Shown: piece after piece, positions 6,297-13,734 of the stretch | How positions within the stretch are numbered: position 1 is the first letter of the stretch | Layout: each line of letters opens with the position of its first letter | Source: an uncultured Acholeplasmatales bacterium | GTDB taxonomy: Bacteria; Bacillota_I; Bacilli_A; Acholeplasmatales; Anaeroplasmataceae | Direction: 5' to 3' | DNA length: 64,000 nucleotides | Assembly (NCBI GenBank): GCA_944324805.1 | Contig: CALUXS010000002.1 | Span: 62,001-126,000, forward strand | The notes under the pieces: generated by a model | The model's input: only the letters and a program-made list of their open reading frames with translations | Told to the model about the DNA's origin: nothing | Databases searched by the model: none | Program-made: the position numbers and the translations under genes

Positions 6297-8306
6297 ATGA
6301 AAAAATGCTTTGCTTTCTGTATTTTTATTTTTTCACTAATATTTTTATCTAGTTGTAATAATGAGCAAACAAATCCTAGTACTGATAAAAAGGAATTTGA
6401 AATACAATTTGTTGTTGAAGGTGAAATAGTACAAACGAGCACAGTAAAAGAAGGAGAGATTCCAAAATATTTAGGACCTACTCCAACTAAAGAAGCAACA
6501 AAGGAATATTCTTATACCTTTTCTGATTGGACACCTAAAATTGAACCAGCAAATAAAAATCAAACATATAATGCTTTATTTGAGGAAAGTAGAAATCAAT
6601 ATGAGGTTTGCTTTTATGATTTCAATGGTAAATTATTAGACAAAGTGTCTTACTATTATAATGAGATACCAACTTATACATATGAACCAGAAGATACTAA
6701 AGAATGGGATTATGAGTTTTATGGTTGGGGTTTATCAATGAATTCTGATGATATAACAGATTTAATGCCTGTCGAAGGAAATATTTCTTATTATGCGAAG
6801 GTTACTTTTAAAAAGCAAGTATATAATATAAGCTTCGTAACTAATGGAGGTAGTGAGTTATTACCTTTAGAACTAAATTATGGAGATATTTTAAATTTAG
6901 ATGAAATAAAACCAACTAGGGATGGTTATCATTTTGTTGGTTGGTGCTTAGATGAAAACTTATCAATTAAGGCAGATTCAAATATTGAGATTAATCAGGA
7001 CTTGACTTTATATGCTGCTTGGAATGAGAAAGTTGATATTCTTTCTTATCTAAAGGCATTATTAAGTGGCTATCAAATGAGTCCGTATAGTTTTTTACCA
7101 GAAACATTATTGCCAAATTATAATCCAAATCTTGTAGATAGTTCAACTATAGCATATGATTTTACAAAATTTGTTAATGTAGATGATATTGTTTATGGGG
7201 GATTTGGTGAACAATGGGCAATGGTATTAGATAATTTAGAACAATCAATGAATTTTTATAACCTATTAAGCGTTGTAGATTCGTTATCTACAACTGCCAT
7301 TACCGCATTTGAAAGTTATCTAGATAAAAATCCAGCTGATACAGCTAATTATGAATTCGAGGATGGTATTTATACTATAACTATAATTTTTGAAAATGAT
7401 ATAATGAGTTTCGGTATTTCATATGAAGGTAATTTCCCTATTTTTGGTGAGCAAAAGTTAGAACTTTTACTAAGTTATGATGTGAATACAGGTGAAAGGA
7501 TAGGAAGAATTGAACTTGGTGCAGCTAATGTTATTAAATATGAGGTTAAAGGGAATTCATATACTTTTGCTATTAAGTATCTAGGAATTAGAAGAGCATA
7601 TTTCAATATTAATAAAGATGCAAATAATAATGTAAGTGGTCATATCTATGAATTTATTGAGTTAAGTGATAAAACATTATCTAGTAGTGCAGCAGATTTT
7701 TATATTAATGAAGAATATGCATCAGTAGTTGGTAATAAAGCAAGTGGTATAATTGGCTTCACAGGAGTAATAAATGAGCTTTATGATGTTACGACTGGTA
7801 AAATGCAAGGGTATGAGGTAAGAGAAATATTAGATGTTGCAGGAATAAATGTTACTTATAATACCCTTTGGTTCAATCTTGATGAATTAAAAGGAATTAA
7901 CACCATTAAGGTCTTAGACGGTACATCGTCTCTTAACAAAAATGATATCTATGTAAATGGTAATGATAAAATTTTTGCTATTAAAGAATGTGGTGGTTTA
8001 AGTTTAAAAGCAAAATCAAGACGATATGATATTGAGATGAGAAAAAATTATCTATATACCTATGATTCATCTTTAGATGAATATACTAGGGTAGAAGTTG
8101 AAATACCAATGTTATTTGTTCAAGCTGAATATCTAGAAGAATTAGAAAATGACATTGAAAATAAAAATGCTTATCTAGATGTTAAGCTTAGTACTAATCA
8201 AGGTATAATATCGAAGATACAAGATGATTATGCTAAATTAATAGATGTTTTTTTAAATAATAAAGAAAACATTACTGCTGATGATATTTTAGATTATATT
8301 AGTTAA
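6297..8306 (+). CDS. large surface lipoprotein with InlB-type B repeats
   Basis: The 669-residue protein begins with a lipoprotein signal (hydrophobic stretch then LSSC, Cys at residue 20), so it should be lipid-anchored outside the membrane. Residues about 30-100 and 105-165 are degenerate repeats, and about 170-238 is a clear InlB B-repeat (Listeria-Bacteroides repeat), ending with GYHFVGWCLD and LTLYAAWNEK. The remaining approximately 430 residues are beta-rich and I do not recognise them. Such repeats are common in surface adhesins of gut Firmicutes. It follows the PH-domain gene by 11 bases and is closed by a strong terminator. Confidence 0.85.
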   Translation: MKKCFAFCIFIFSLIFLSSCNNEQTNPSTDKKEFEIQFVVEGEIVQTSTVKEGEIPKYLGPTPTKEATKEYSYTFSDWTPKIEPANKNQTYNALFEESRNQYEVCFYDFNGKLLDKVSYYYNEIPTYTYEPEDTKEWDYEFYGWGLSMNSDDITDLMPVEGNISYYAKVTFKKQVYNISFVTNGGSELLPLELNYGDILNLDEIKPTRDGYHFVGWCLDENLSIKADSNIEINQDLTLYAAWNEKVDILSYLKALLSGYQMSPYSFLPETLLPNYNPNLVDSSTIAYDFTKFVNVDDIVYGGFGEQWAMVLDNLEQSMNFYNLLSVVDSLSTTAITAFESYLDKNPADTANYEFEDGIYTITIIFENDIMSFGISYEGNFPIFGEQKLELLLSYDVNTGERIGRIELGAANVIKYEVKGNSYTFAIKYLGIRRAYFNINKDANNNVSGHIYEFIELSDKTLSSSAADFYINEEYASVVGNKASGIIGFTGVINELYDVTTGKMQGYEVREILDVAGINVTYNTLWFNLDELKGINTIKVLDGTSSLNKNDIYVNGNDKIFAIKECGGLSLKAKSRRYDIEMRKNYLYTYDSSLDEYTRVEVEIPMLFVQAEYLEELENDIENKNAYLDVKLSTNQGIISKIQDDYAKLIDVFLNNKENITADDILDYIS

Positions 8307-8309
8307 GCT

Positions 8310-8332
8310 AAGGGCATTTAAATGCCCTTTTT
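8310..8332 (+). terminator. terminator after the InlB-repeat lipoprotein
   Basis: A 20-base perfect palindrome (AAGGGCATTT mirrored) followed by TTT. An apparent upstream start codon for the next gene at 8322 falls inside it and is therefore rejected. Confidence 0.75.
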
Positions 8333-8334
8333 AA

Positions 8335-8363
8335 TTGCTAATTATCAAAAAAGAAGCTATAAT
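8335..8363 (+). promoter_or_regulatory. promoter for the 76-residue membrane protein
   Basis: TTGCTA, 17-base spacer, TATAAT. It may also serve the DUF1538/P-II genes downstream by read-through of the hairpin at 8623. Confidence 0.6.
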
Positions 8364-8381
8364 ATAAGAAGAGGTGATACT

Positions 8382-8612
8382 ATGACATTTGATAAGGCTT
8401 TTAAGAAGCAACCAAGATTAATTCAGATTTTACTTTTGTTAATTCCTGTAGTTAATTGGGTCACAGAAATTCTTGTAAGAACAAGTGCTTTAATTCATCA
8501 GCGAAATCTAAAAACAGTTATTGGTTTTGTTTTAGGTTTATTTTTAGGTTTTGCTTTTGGTTGGGTTGATTTAATTTGGTGTTTATTATTTAAACACTTG
8601 ATTTTCCAATAA
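8382..8612 (+). CDS. small membrane protein of unknown function
   Basis: The 76-residue protein has a basic, amphipathic start (MTFDKAFKKQPRLIQ), one hydrophobic helix LLLLIPVVNWVTEILV, a short loop rich in basic residues, and a second long hydrophobic segment (about residues 44-73). Start ATG 8382 is preceded by GAGGTGAT at 3 bases; the longer start overlaps a terminator. I do not recognise the family. It is the first gene after a promoter and sits just upstream of the DUF1538/P-II unit, so a link with that transporter-like system is possible but unproven. Confidence 0.7.
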   Translation: MTFDKAFKKQPRLIQILLLLIPVVNWVTEILVRTSALIHQRNLKTVIGFVLGLFLGFAFGWVDLIWCLLFKHLIFQ

Positions 8613-8622
8613 GGATTAAAGC

Positions 8623-8656
8623 AGAGGATTTGTTTTACAAATCCTCTTTATTTTTT
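8623..8656 (+). terminator. strong hairpin terminator or attenuator before the DUF1538 gene
   Basis: AGAGGATTTGT pairs perfectly with ACAAATCCTCT (11 base pairs, TTT loop), followed by TTATTTTTT. The ribosome binding site of the next gene begins only 3 bases after the T-run and I see no promoter in between, so it could act as an attenuator. Confidence 0.8.
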
Positions 8657-8673
8657 GTAAGGAGTTGATAAGG

Positions 8674-10203
8674 GTGAATTTACTATTGAAAAAAATACGA
8701 GATGGCTTTATTTCTATTTTGCCGATCTATCTCATAATAATTATTATAAATTTTACTAACTATTTAGAACTAAGTCTTATTGAATTAGTCACATTTTCAA
8801 TTTGCTCTATTCTAGCTGCAGTTGGTATCGGTTTTTTTAATGTTGGTGCCGATCTTGCAATGACACCAATGGGAAAAATAAGTGGTTCTGGTTTAACAAA
8901 GCAAGGTAAAGCAAGTATATTATTAATAATTGCCTTTCTTTTAGGCTTTTTTGTTACAATAGCTGAACCTAATTTACAAGTTCTTGGCAATCAAGTTAAA
9001 TCATTAATATCCCCATGGGTTTTAATTTTGGCTATTGCATTAGGCGTTGGAATATTTTTGGTAGTTGCAATCCTAAGAATAATCTTTAGGTTAAATTTAG
9101 CTAAGCTTTTACTATTCTTATATTTTGTTGCATTTTCATTAGTGATTTTAGTTATATATAAAGGAAATGGTAATTTACTAGCTTTAGCTATGGACTCTGG
9201 TGGTGTTACTACAGGACCTATTACTGTTCCTTTTATGATGGCCATTTGTATAGGTATATCCTCTGTTATTTCTAGAAAGAGTGATAAGGAAATGAGCTTC
9301 GGTTTAATAGGACTATCATCGATAGGATCTATTATTATTGTTTTAGGAATAAGCCTTTTTATTAATGGAAATTCATCAGATTTTGTGATTGGTGATTATG
9401 AGCTAAAACAAAATTTTTTGATGGTGATATTGGAAAATATATTGACATCACTTAAGGATGTTTCATTATCACTATTATTAATAAGCTTATTTTTTATAAT
9501 TTGTAATTTTTTATTTTTTCATTTACCAAAAAGAAAATTATATAGCCTAGGAATTGGTGTTCTTTATACGCTTGTGGGATTAGTATTATTTCTAGGAGCT
9601 GTTAATGCAGGATTTATGCCATTAGGTTATAAAATAGGTGAAAGTTTAGCCGCAAACAAAACAATAATTTTAGGTTTTAGCTTTATTTTGGGTGCTTTGA
9701 CGGTTGTAGCAGAACCAGCAATTCATGTTTTAAATAGTCAGGTAGAAGAAATAACAGGTGGTATTTTAAGAAAAAGAACAATGCTAATTGGTCTAATGAT
9801 TGGCGTTGGAATATCACTTATGCTATCAATACTAAGAATAATTTATCATTTTGATATTATGTACTATTTGATACCTGGTTTTGGTATTTGCTTGTTACTT
9901 ACTTTTTTTATACCAAAAGTTTATACGGCAATTGCTTTTGATTCTGGTGGTGTTGCAGCAGGCGCATTAACTTCCGGCTTCATTTTACCACTAGCTGTAG
10001 GAGCTACAGTTGTTTTACAAGGAGAAGGAAGTGTTTTAACAGATTCATTTGGAATTGTCGCAATGGTTGCATTAACACCTGTTCTTGTAATAGAATTTTT
10101 AGGCTTAATAGCAATTATTAACAATAAGAGAAGAATTAAAAAGCAAGTAGAAAAAATGATTTCTAAAAAAGATGAAATTATAATTAGATTTGAGGTGCGA
10201 TAA
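8674..10203 (+). CDS. DUF1538 two-repeat membrane protein
   Basis: The 509-residue integral membrane protein is an internal duplication. Repeat 1 (about 1-245) and repeat 2 (about 255-490) each contain a motif like AEPNLQVLGNQV / AEPAIHVLNSQVEE and later MDSGGVTTGPITVPF / FDSGGVAAGALTSGF, signatures of DUF1538. About twelve hydrophobic segments are visible. The inverted-repeat style and conserved acidic/Gly motifs suggest a transporter; the substrate is unknown. GTG 8674 is chosen because AAGGAG ends 9 bases before it, whereas TTG 8665 abuts the site. Its stop overlaps the next gene by one base, and two P-II-like genes follow. Confidence 0.85.
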   Translation: MNLLLKKIRDGFISILPIYLIIIIINFTNYLELSLIELVTFSICSILAAVGIGFFNVGADLAMTPMGKISGSGLTKQGKASILLIIAFLLGFFVTIAEPNLQVLGNQVKSLISPWVLILAIALGVGIFLVVAILRIIFRLNLAKLLLFLYFVAFSLVILVIYKGNGNLLALAMDSGGVTTGPITVPFMMAICIGISSVISRKSDKEMSFGLIGLSSIGSIIIVLGISLFINGNSSDFVIGDYELKQNFLMVILENILTSLKDVSLSLLLISLFFIICNFLFFHLPKRKLYSLGIGVLYTLVGLVLFLGAVNAGFMPLGYKIGESLAANKTIILGFSFILGALTVVAEPAIHVLNSQVEEITGGILRKRTMLIGLMIGVGISLMLSILRIIYHFDIMYYLIPGFGICLLLTFFIPKVYTAIAFDSGGVAAGALTSGFILPLAVGATVVLQGEGSVLTDSFGIVAMVALTPVLVIEFLGLIAIINNKRRIKKQVEKMISKKDEIIIRFEVR

Positions 10204-10589
10204 TGATAAATAGAATTCAAAAGAAAAAAAATAATGATGAGACACCTAAAAAATTATTTTTATTAATTTCAATTTTACCACATAATAAAAGATCACTTTT
10301 AATGGATATTATAGAAGAGTTTGAGGTAAATTATCATATATCACTTTTTGGTAGAGGCGTGGCAGATGAAAAGGTAAAAGAAATGTTAGGCTTGAATGAT
10401 AATCATAGAGATATATTATTAAGTATTATCCGTGAGGATAAGGTTAAGGATTGTATTGCAAAAGTTGAAGACAAATTGACAACATTAAAAGCTGGTGGTA
10501 TTGCTTTCGCAATTCCTTTTGAAAGTATAATTGGAGTGAAAAACTATTTATTTTGTGCTAATTTAGGAGGCTTGAAAAATGGAAAATAA
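10203..10589 (+). CDS. P-II-like regulatory protein 1
   Basis: The 128-residue protein has a basic extension of about 20 residues and then the ferredoxin-like pattern of the P-II superfamily: KKLFLLISILPHNKRSLLMDII, SLFGRGVA, DILLSIIREDKVKDCIAKVE and GGIAFAIPFESIIG. P-II proteins are trimers that bind nucleotides and dock on transporters or enzymes. The classical T-loop tyrosine motif is not apparent. Start overlaps the DUF1538 stop (TAATG) and its end overlaps the next P-II-like gene by 11 bases, so the three products are probably made in fixed proportion. Assignment by pattern and context. Confidence 0.75.
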   Translation: MINRIQKKKNNDETPKKLFLLISILPHNKRSLLMDIIEEFEVNYHISLFGRGVADEKVKEMLGLNDNHRDILLSIIREDKVKDCIAKVEDKLTTLKAGGIAFAIPFESIIGVKNYLFCANLGGLKNGK

Positions 10590-10917
10590 TTTAGTATTAA
10601 TAGTGGCAATTGTTAATAATGGTTATGCTGAAGATTTAGTTGAATTAGCAAAATCAAAGGGTGCAAAGGGAGCAACTATTATAAATGGAACAGGTAGTGT
10701 TCGTCCTGAGGCAGAAAAATTATATGGAATTACTATTCATCCCGAAAAAGAGATTATTTTTCTAACTGTAATAGAAAAAATAAGCAGTAGAATATTAAAA
10801 TCTATCTACGAGAGTTTTGGTTCAACTAGCCTAGCACAAGGAGTAGCATTTACGCTTCCTATTAGCTATGCTACATCTAATTTAGAGTCGCAATATTTAA
10901 CAAAAGAAAATGATTAG
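10579..10917 (+). CDS. P-II-like regulatory protein 2
   Basis: The 112-residue protein fits the P-II fold: LVLIVAIVNNGYAEDLVELA, then GAKGATIINGTGSVRPEAEK (matching the family's GA.GGTII.GRGT block), IHPEKEIIFLTVIEK and QGVAFTLPISYAT. It would bind nucleotide at the subunit interface. It probably forms homo- or heterotrimers with P-II-like protein 1 to control the DUF1538 membrane protein. ATG start lies within the end of the previous gene. No terminator is visible before the rplM promoter. Confidence 0.8.
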   Translation: MENNLVLIVAIVNNGYAEDLVELAKSKGAKGATIINGTGSVRPEAEKLYGITIHPEKEIIFLTVIEKISSRILKSIYESFGSTSLAQGVAFTLPISYATSNLESQYLTKEND

Positions 10918-10937
10918 TAAAAAAAATTAAAAAAATA

Positions 10938-10966
10938 TTGCTTTTTATTTAAAATTAATGTAAAAT
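10938..10966 (+). promoter_or_regulatory. promoter for rplM-rpsI
   Basis: TTGCTT, 17-base spacer, TAAAAT, followed by a leader of about 60 bases. Confidence 0.65.
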
Positions 10967-10969
10967 ACA

Positions 10970-11033
10970 CAATGGTACATTTTTAAAATTTTATATCCAC
11001 ATTGCCCTTAATAAATTTAAGGAGGAAAACAAA
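10970..11033 (+). promoter_or_regulatory. probable ribosomal protein L13 leader
   Basis: The untranslated leader of rplM contains CAATG (10970) complementary to CATTG (11000-11004) and a hairpin CCTTAA/TTAAGG (11006-11022) whose right arm takes in the first bases of the AAGGAGG ribosome binding site. Firmicutes are known to carry an L13-responsive leader here (the L13_leader family). The match to that family is inferred from position and layout, not from a covariance search. Confidence 0.45.
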
Positions 11034-11468
11034 ATGAAAACATTTATGGCAAACAATCAAACAGTTCAACACGATTGGTATCTTGTTGATGCAAGTGGCT
11101 TAACATTAGGTCGTTTAGCTACTCAAGTTGCTTCTTTATTAAAAGGAAAGCACAAACCTATTTATACTCCACATGTAAATTGTGGTGACAATGTTATCGT
11201 AATTAACGCTGACAAGATTAAATTAACTGGTAACAAGTGGCAAGATAAGTTATATCGTAATCACTCTGAATACAATGGTGGTTTACGTACTTTAACTGCA
11301 CAAGAAGTTATGACAAAATATCCTACTAGAATGGTAGAATATGCAATTTGTGGTATGTTACCTCATACAAAATTAGGTAACGTTCAACGTAAACAATTAT
11401 ATGTTTATGCTGGTTCTGAACATCCACATGCTGCACAAAAACCAGTAAAATTTGAGATTAAGGCGTAA
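11034..11468 (+). CDS. rplM: 50S ribosomal protein L13
   Basis: The 144-residue protein matches L13 throughout: WYLVDASGLTLGRLATQVAS, LKGKHKPIYTPHVNCGDNVIVINA, YAICGMLPHTKLGNVQ and a C-terminal YAGSEHPHAAQKP. L13 is an early assembly protein of the large subunit binding domains of 23S rRNA. Length is typical. Strong ribosome binding site AAGGAGG 7 bases before the ATG. rpsI follows 15 bases later, the universal rplM-rpsI pair. Confidence 0.98.
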   Translation: MKTFMANNQTVQHDWYLVDASGLTLGRLATQVASLLKGKHKPIYTPHVNCGDNVIVINADKIKLTGNKWQDKLYRNHSEYNGGLRTLTAQEVMTKYPTRMVEYAICGMLPHTKLGNVQRKQLYVYAGSEHPHAAQKPVKFEIKA

Positions 11469-11483
11469 GGAGGAGTATAGAAT

Positions 11484-11879
11484 ATGGCAAAATTAGTACA
11501 ATATTTAGGTACAGGTCGTCGTAAGAGTTCTGTAGCTAGAGTAATCTTAAGACCAGGTAAAGGTGAATTCACAGTTAACGGTCGTACATTTGAAGATTAT
11601 ATTCCTTCAGCTGCTACTCGTTTAGACGTATTACAACCACTTGAATTAACTGAATCAGTTGATAAGTTTGATATTATTGTTAATGTTTTTGGTGGCGGTA
11701 TGACAGGTCAAGCTGGTGCTATCCGTTTAGGTATCACTCGTGCTTTATTAGAAGTTAATGCTGATTACCGTGCAACTTTAAAACCTGCTGGTTTAATTAC
11801 ACGTGATCCACGTGCTAAAGAACGTAAGAAGTATGGTTTAAAGAAAGCTCGTCGTGCAAGCCAATTCTCAAAACGTTAA
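11484..11879 (+). CDS. rpsI: 30S ribosomal protein S9
   Basis: The 131-residue protein has the S9 hallmarks: [14 protein letters not shown] at the start, [19 protein letters not shown] in the middle, and the basic tail ending QFSKR that reaches the P-site tRNA in the decoding region. AGGAG precedes the ATG. Second gene of the rplM-rpsI operon, closed by a strong terminator. Confidence 0.98.
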   Translation: MAKLVQYLGTGRRKSSVARVILRPGKGEFTVNGRTFEDYIPSAATRLDVLQPLELTESVDKFDIIVNVFGGGMTGQAGAIRLGITRALLEVNADYRATLKPAGLITRDPRAKERKKYGLKKARRASQFSKR

Positions 11880-11913
11880 TAGATGTTTTAGATTTTACAG
11901 ATATAAAAGAAAT

Positions 11914-11953
11914 AAGGTATGGAATTTTCTCGGGTTCCATACCTTTATTTTTT
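11914..11953 (+). terminator. terminator after rplM-rpsI
   Basis: AAGGTATGGAA pairs with TTCCATACCTT (11 base pairs, 10-base loop) followed by TATTTTTT. Confidence 0.9.
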
Positions 11954-11955
11954 AG

Positions 11956-11984
11956 TTGAAAAAATAGCAAAAGATATTTATAAT
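11956..11984 (+). promoter_or_regulatory. promoter for the GH28-like gene
   Basis: TTGAAA, 17-base spacer, TATAAT. Confidence 0.65.
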
Positions 11985-12008
11985 TAACCTAAAGGTGGAG
12001 GAAAAAAT

Positions 12009-13325
12009 ATGAATATTAATTTTGCTGATTATAAGCCAGTAGGGGATGGCTTAGTAAATGATGGTGTTTTACTAAATAAAGCTATTAGAGATTGTAATGC
12101 TTCAGGAGGTGGCATTGTAACTATTCCGGGTAAGAAAACTTATCTAGTTGGTTCAATAGAAATTCTAAGCAATGTTACACTTTTTTTAGAAGAAGATGCA
12201 ATATTGAAAGCAAGCTCTAATCTTAATGATTTTTATGACATAAAAATAAAAAGAGATAGCAATCTATATATTCCGTCATGGGAAAATTGTGAATATGACG
12301 GTAAACCATCTCAATATTTTATATATGCTGTTGGTGCAACAAATATTGGAATTCTAGGCGATGGTAAGATAGATGGAAATGAAGAAATTTTTTATGGAAA
12401 AGTAACTAAATGGCATATTGAGGGTGCATTTTATCCAAGAATACCATTAGTATATTTTGAAAATTGTAATAATATTAAAATTAAAAATGTAACTTTCCAA
12501 AATAGTGGTTTTTGGACAACACACTTAGTTGGTTCTAGAGACATCTTAATTGAAAACTTGACAATTGATAATAATTTAAGAATGACAAATTGTGATGGAA
12601 TAGATCCTGACCATTGTCAAAATGTTGTTATTAGAAATTGTAAAATCAAAGGTGCTGATGATTCTATTGTTTTTAAAACAACCGAAGCTTTCAAAAATTA
12701 TGGGAATTGTGAGAATATTTTAGTTGAAAATTGTGATTTAATGTCAACAAGTGCTGCTATAAAATTCGGAACAGAAAGTGTATCAGATTTTAAAAATATA
12801 ACTGTAAGAAATTGTCGTATTCATGGTACTAATAGAGGAATATCATTAATGCTAAGAGATGAAGGATCAATTGAAAATGTAAAGTTTGAAAATATTTCAA
12901 TTGAAACTAGAAGATTTTCTCCTACTCACTGGTGGGGAAGAGGTGAGCCTATTGCCATTACAGCTTTAAAAAGAAAAGAAAATACAGTCTTAGGAAGTAT
13001 AAAAAATATTTCATTTAAAAACATTTCTACATCTGGAGAAAATGGTATATTTGTATATGGTGATGATTTAAATTCCATTTCAAATATCAAATTTGAAAAT
13101 ATAATTATTGGCCTTAAAAGAGTTACAGATTGGCCTTTAGACACACATGATTTACGTCCTTCATATAAATATGGTGAAATTCCTGGCGATTTAAACACTA
13201 TTTACTTGAAGAATGCCTCTGAAATAGAATTCGTTAATTTGGTAGAAAATGTCGATGAGAATATCAAAAATGTAATAAAAAATGCACATTTTATTGAGAA
13301 TTGTAAAAATTTATATCTAAAATAA
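12009..13325 (+). CDS. glycoside hydrolase family 28-like (polygalacturonase-type) protein
   Basis: The 438-residue protein is a right-handed beta-helix. After an N-terminal pectate-lyase-3-like segment (NDGVLLNKAIRDCNASGGG) it has the GH28 acidic motifs NCDGIDPDHC (about residue 196) and GADDSIVF (about 216) that supply the three catalytic aspartates, then repeated coils such as NITVRNC, NVKFENISIET and NIKFENIII. The usual GHG histidine position reads SAAIKFGTES, a variant seen in some bacterial GH28-like proteins. No signal peptide, so it probably acts in the cytoplasm on oligosaccharides, perhaps pectin- or rhamnogalacturonan-derived. Own promoter; strong GGTGGAGG site. The exact substrate is unknown. 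Confidence 0.85.
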   Translation: MNINFADYKPVGDGLVNDGVLLNKAIRDCNASGGGIVTIPGKKTYLVGSIEILSNVTLFLEEDAILKASSNLNDFYDIKIKRDSNLYIPSWENCEYDGKPSQYFIYAVGATNIGILGDGKIDGNEEIFYGKVTKWHIEGAFYPRIPLVYFENCNNIKIKNVTFQNSGFWTTHLVGSRDILIENLTIDNNLRMTNCDGIDPDHCQNVVIRNCKIKGADDSIVFKTTEAFKNYGNCENILVENCDLMSTSAAIKFGTESVSDFKNITVRNCRIHGTNRGISLMLRDEGSIENVKFENISIETRRFSPTHWWGRGEPIAITALKRKENTVLGSIKNISFKNISTSGENGIFVYGDDLNSISNIKFENIIIGLKRVTDWPLDTHDLRPSYKYGEIPGDLNTIYLKNASEIEFVNLVENVDENIKNVIKNAHFIENCKNLYLK

Positions 13326-13354
13326 TTGCATACATAAATAAAAAATGCGATAAT
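13326..13354 (+). promoter_or_regulatory. promoter for the FakA-fragment gene
   Basis: TTGCAT, 17-base spacer, GATAAT, directly after the GH28-like stop codon. Confidence 0.5.
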
Positions 13355-13376
13355 AAGATAAGAGGAGGTAGTGGAA

Positions 13377-13628
13377 ATGCTCGAATATCGTTATGATACA
13401 CAATTGTTAATAGAGGGTGAAGATTTATCAGAAGATGCTATTATTGATTATTTCACACAAAATTTTAAAGGTGATTGTTTATTAGCAGTTGGCGATGAAG
13501 AATTAATAAAAATTCATTATCATACAAATGAACCATGGAAGGTTTTAGAATATTGTCGTACTCTTGGTGAGATATATGACATTGTTGTTGAAGATATGGA
13601 TCGTCAAGCGCGAGGGTTAAAAGGATAG
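13377..13628 (+). CDS. stand-alone fatty-acid kinase FakA/DAK-type domain
   Basis: This 83-residue protein aligns by eye to the middle domain of FakA (YloV-type, DhaL-like) proteins: LEYRYDTQLLIEGEDL, then GDCLLAVGDEELIKIHYHTN and PWKVLEYCRTLGEIYDI. In FakA that domain follows the kinase domain and helps present the DegV-type (FakB) acyl carrier. Here it is a free-standing gene with its own promoter and terminator. ATG 13377 is chosen because GAGGAGGT lies 7 bases upstream; GTG 13371 is too close. A DegV/FakB-like partner is encoded at 57436. A complete FakA is probably elsewhere; the role of the single domain is unknown. Confidence 0.75.
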   Translation: MLEYRYDTQLLIEGEDLSEDAIIDYFTQNFKGDCLLAVGDEELIKIHYHTNEPWKVLEYCRTLGEIYDIVVEDMDRQARGLKG

Positions 13629-13629
13629 T

Positions 13630-13661
13630 AAACTGGTTTTATAACCAGTTTTCTTTTTTTT
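13630..13661 (+). terminator. terminator after the FakA-fragment gene
   Basis: AAACTGGTT pairs with AACCAGTTT around a 4-base loop, followed by a long T-rich run. Confidence 0.85.
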
Positions 13662-13707
13662 TAGCTTATATTCACATTTTTTTCTTTTCTGTTTTTGCTT
13701 ATTATAG

Positions 13708-13713
13708 TATAAT
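13708..13713 (+). promoter_or_regulatory. possible -10 element for uppS
   Basis: A TATAAT lies 27 bases before the uppS start, but no good -35 at proper spacing is visible. The overlapping second TATAAT at 13714 is an alternative. Confidence 0.35.
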
Positions 13714-13734
13714 TATAATAATGAGGTGAAACTA

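Noticed and set aside
4432-8332. Prophage or insertion-sequence origin for the accessory stretch with two XRE genes
   Set aside because: No integrase, transposase, att repeats or phage structural genes were seen, and base composition looks like the neighbours.
8322-8381. ATG start extending the 76-residue membrane protein
   Set aside because: It lies within the preceding terminator and upstream of the gene's own promoter.
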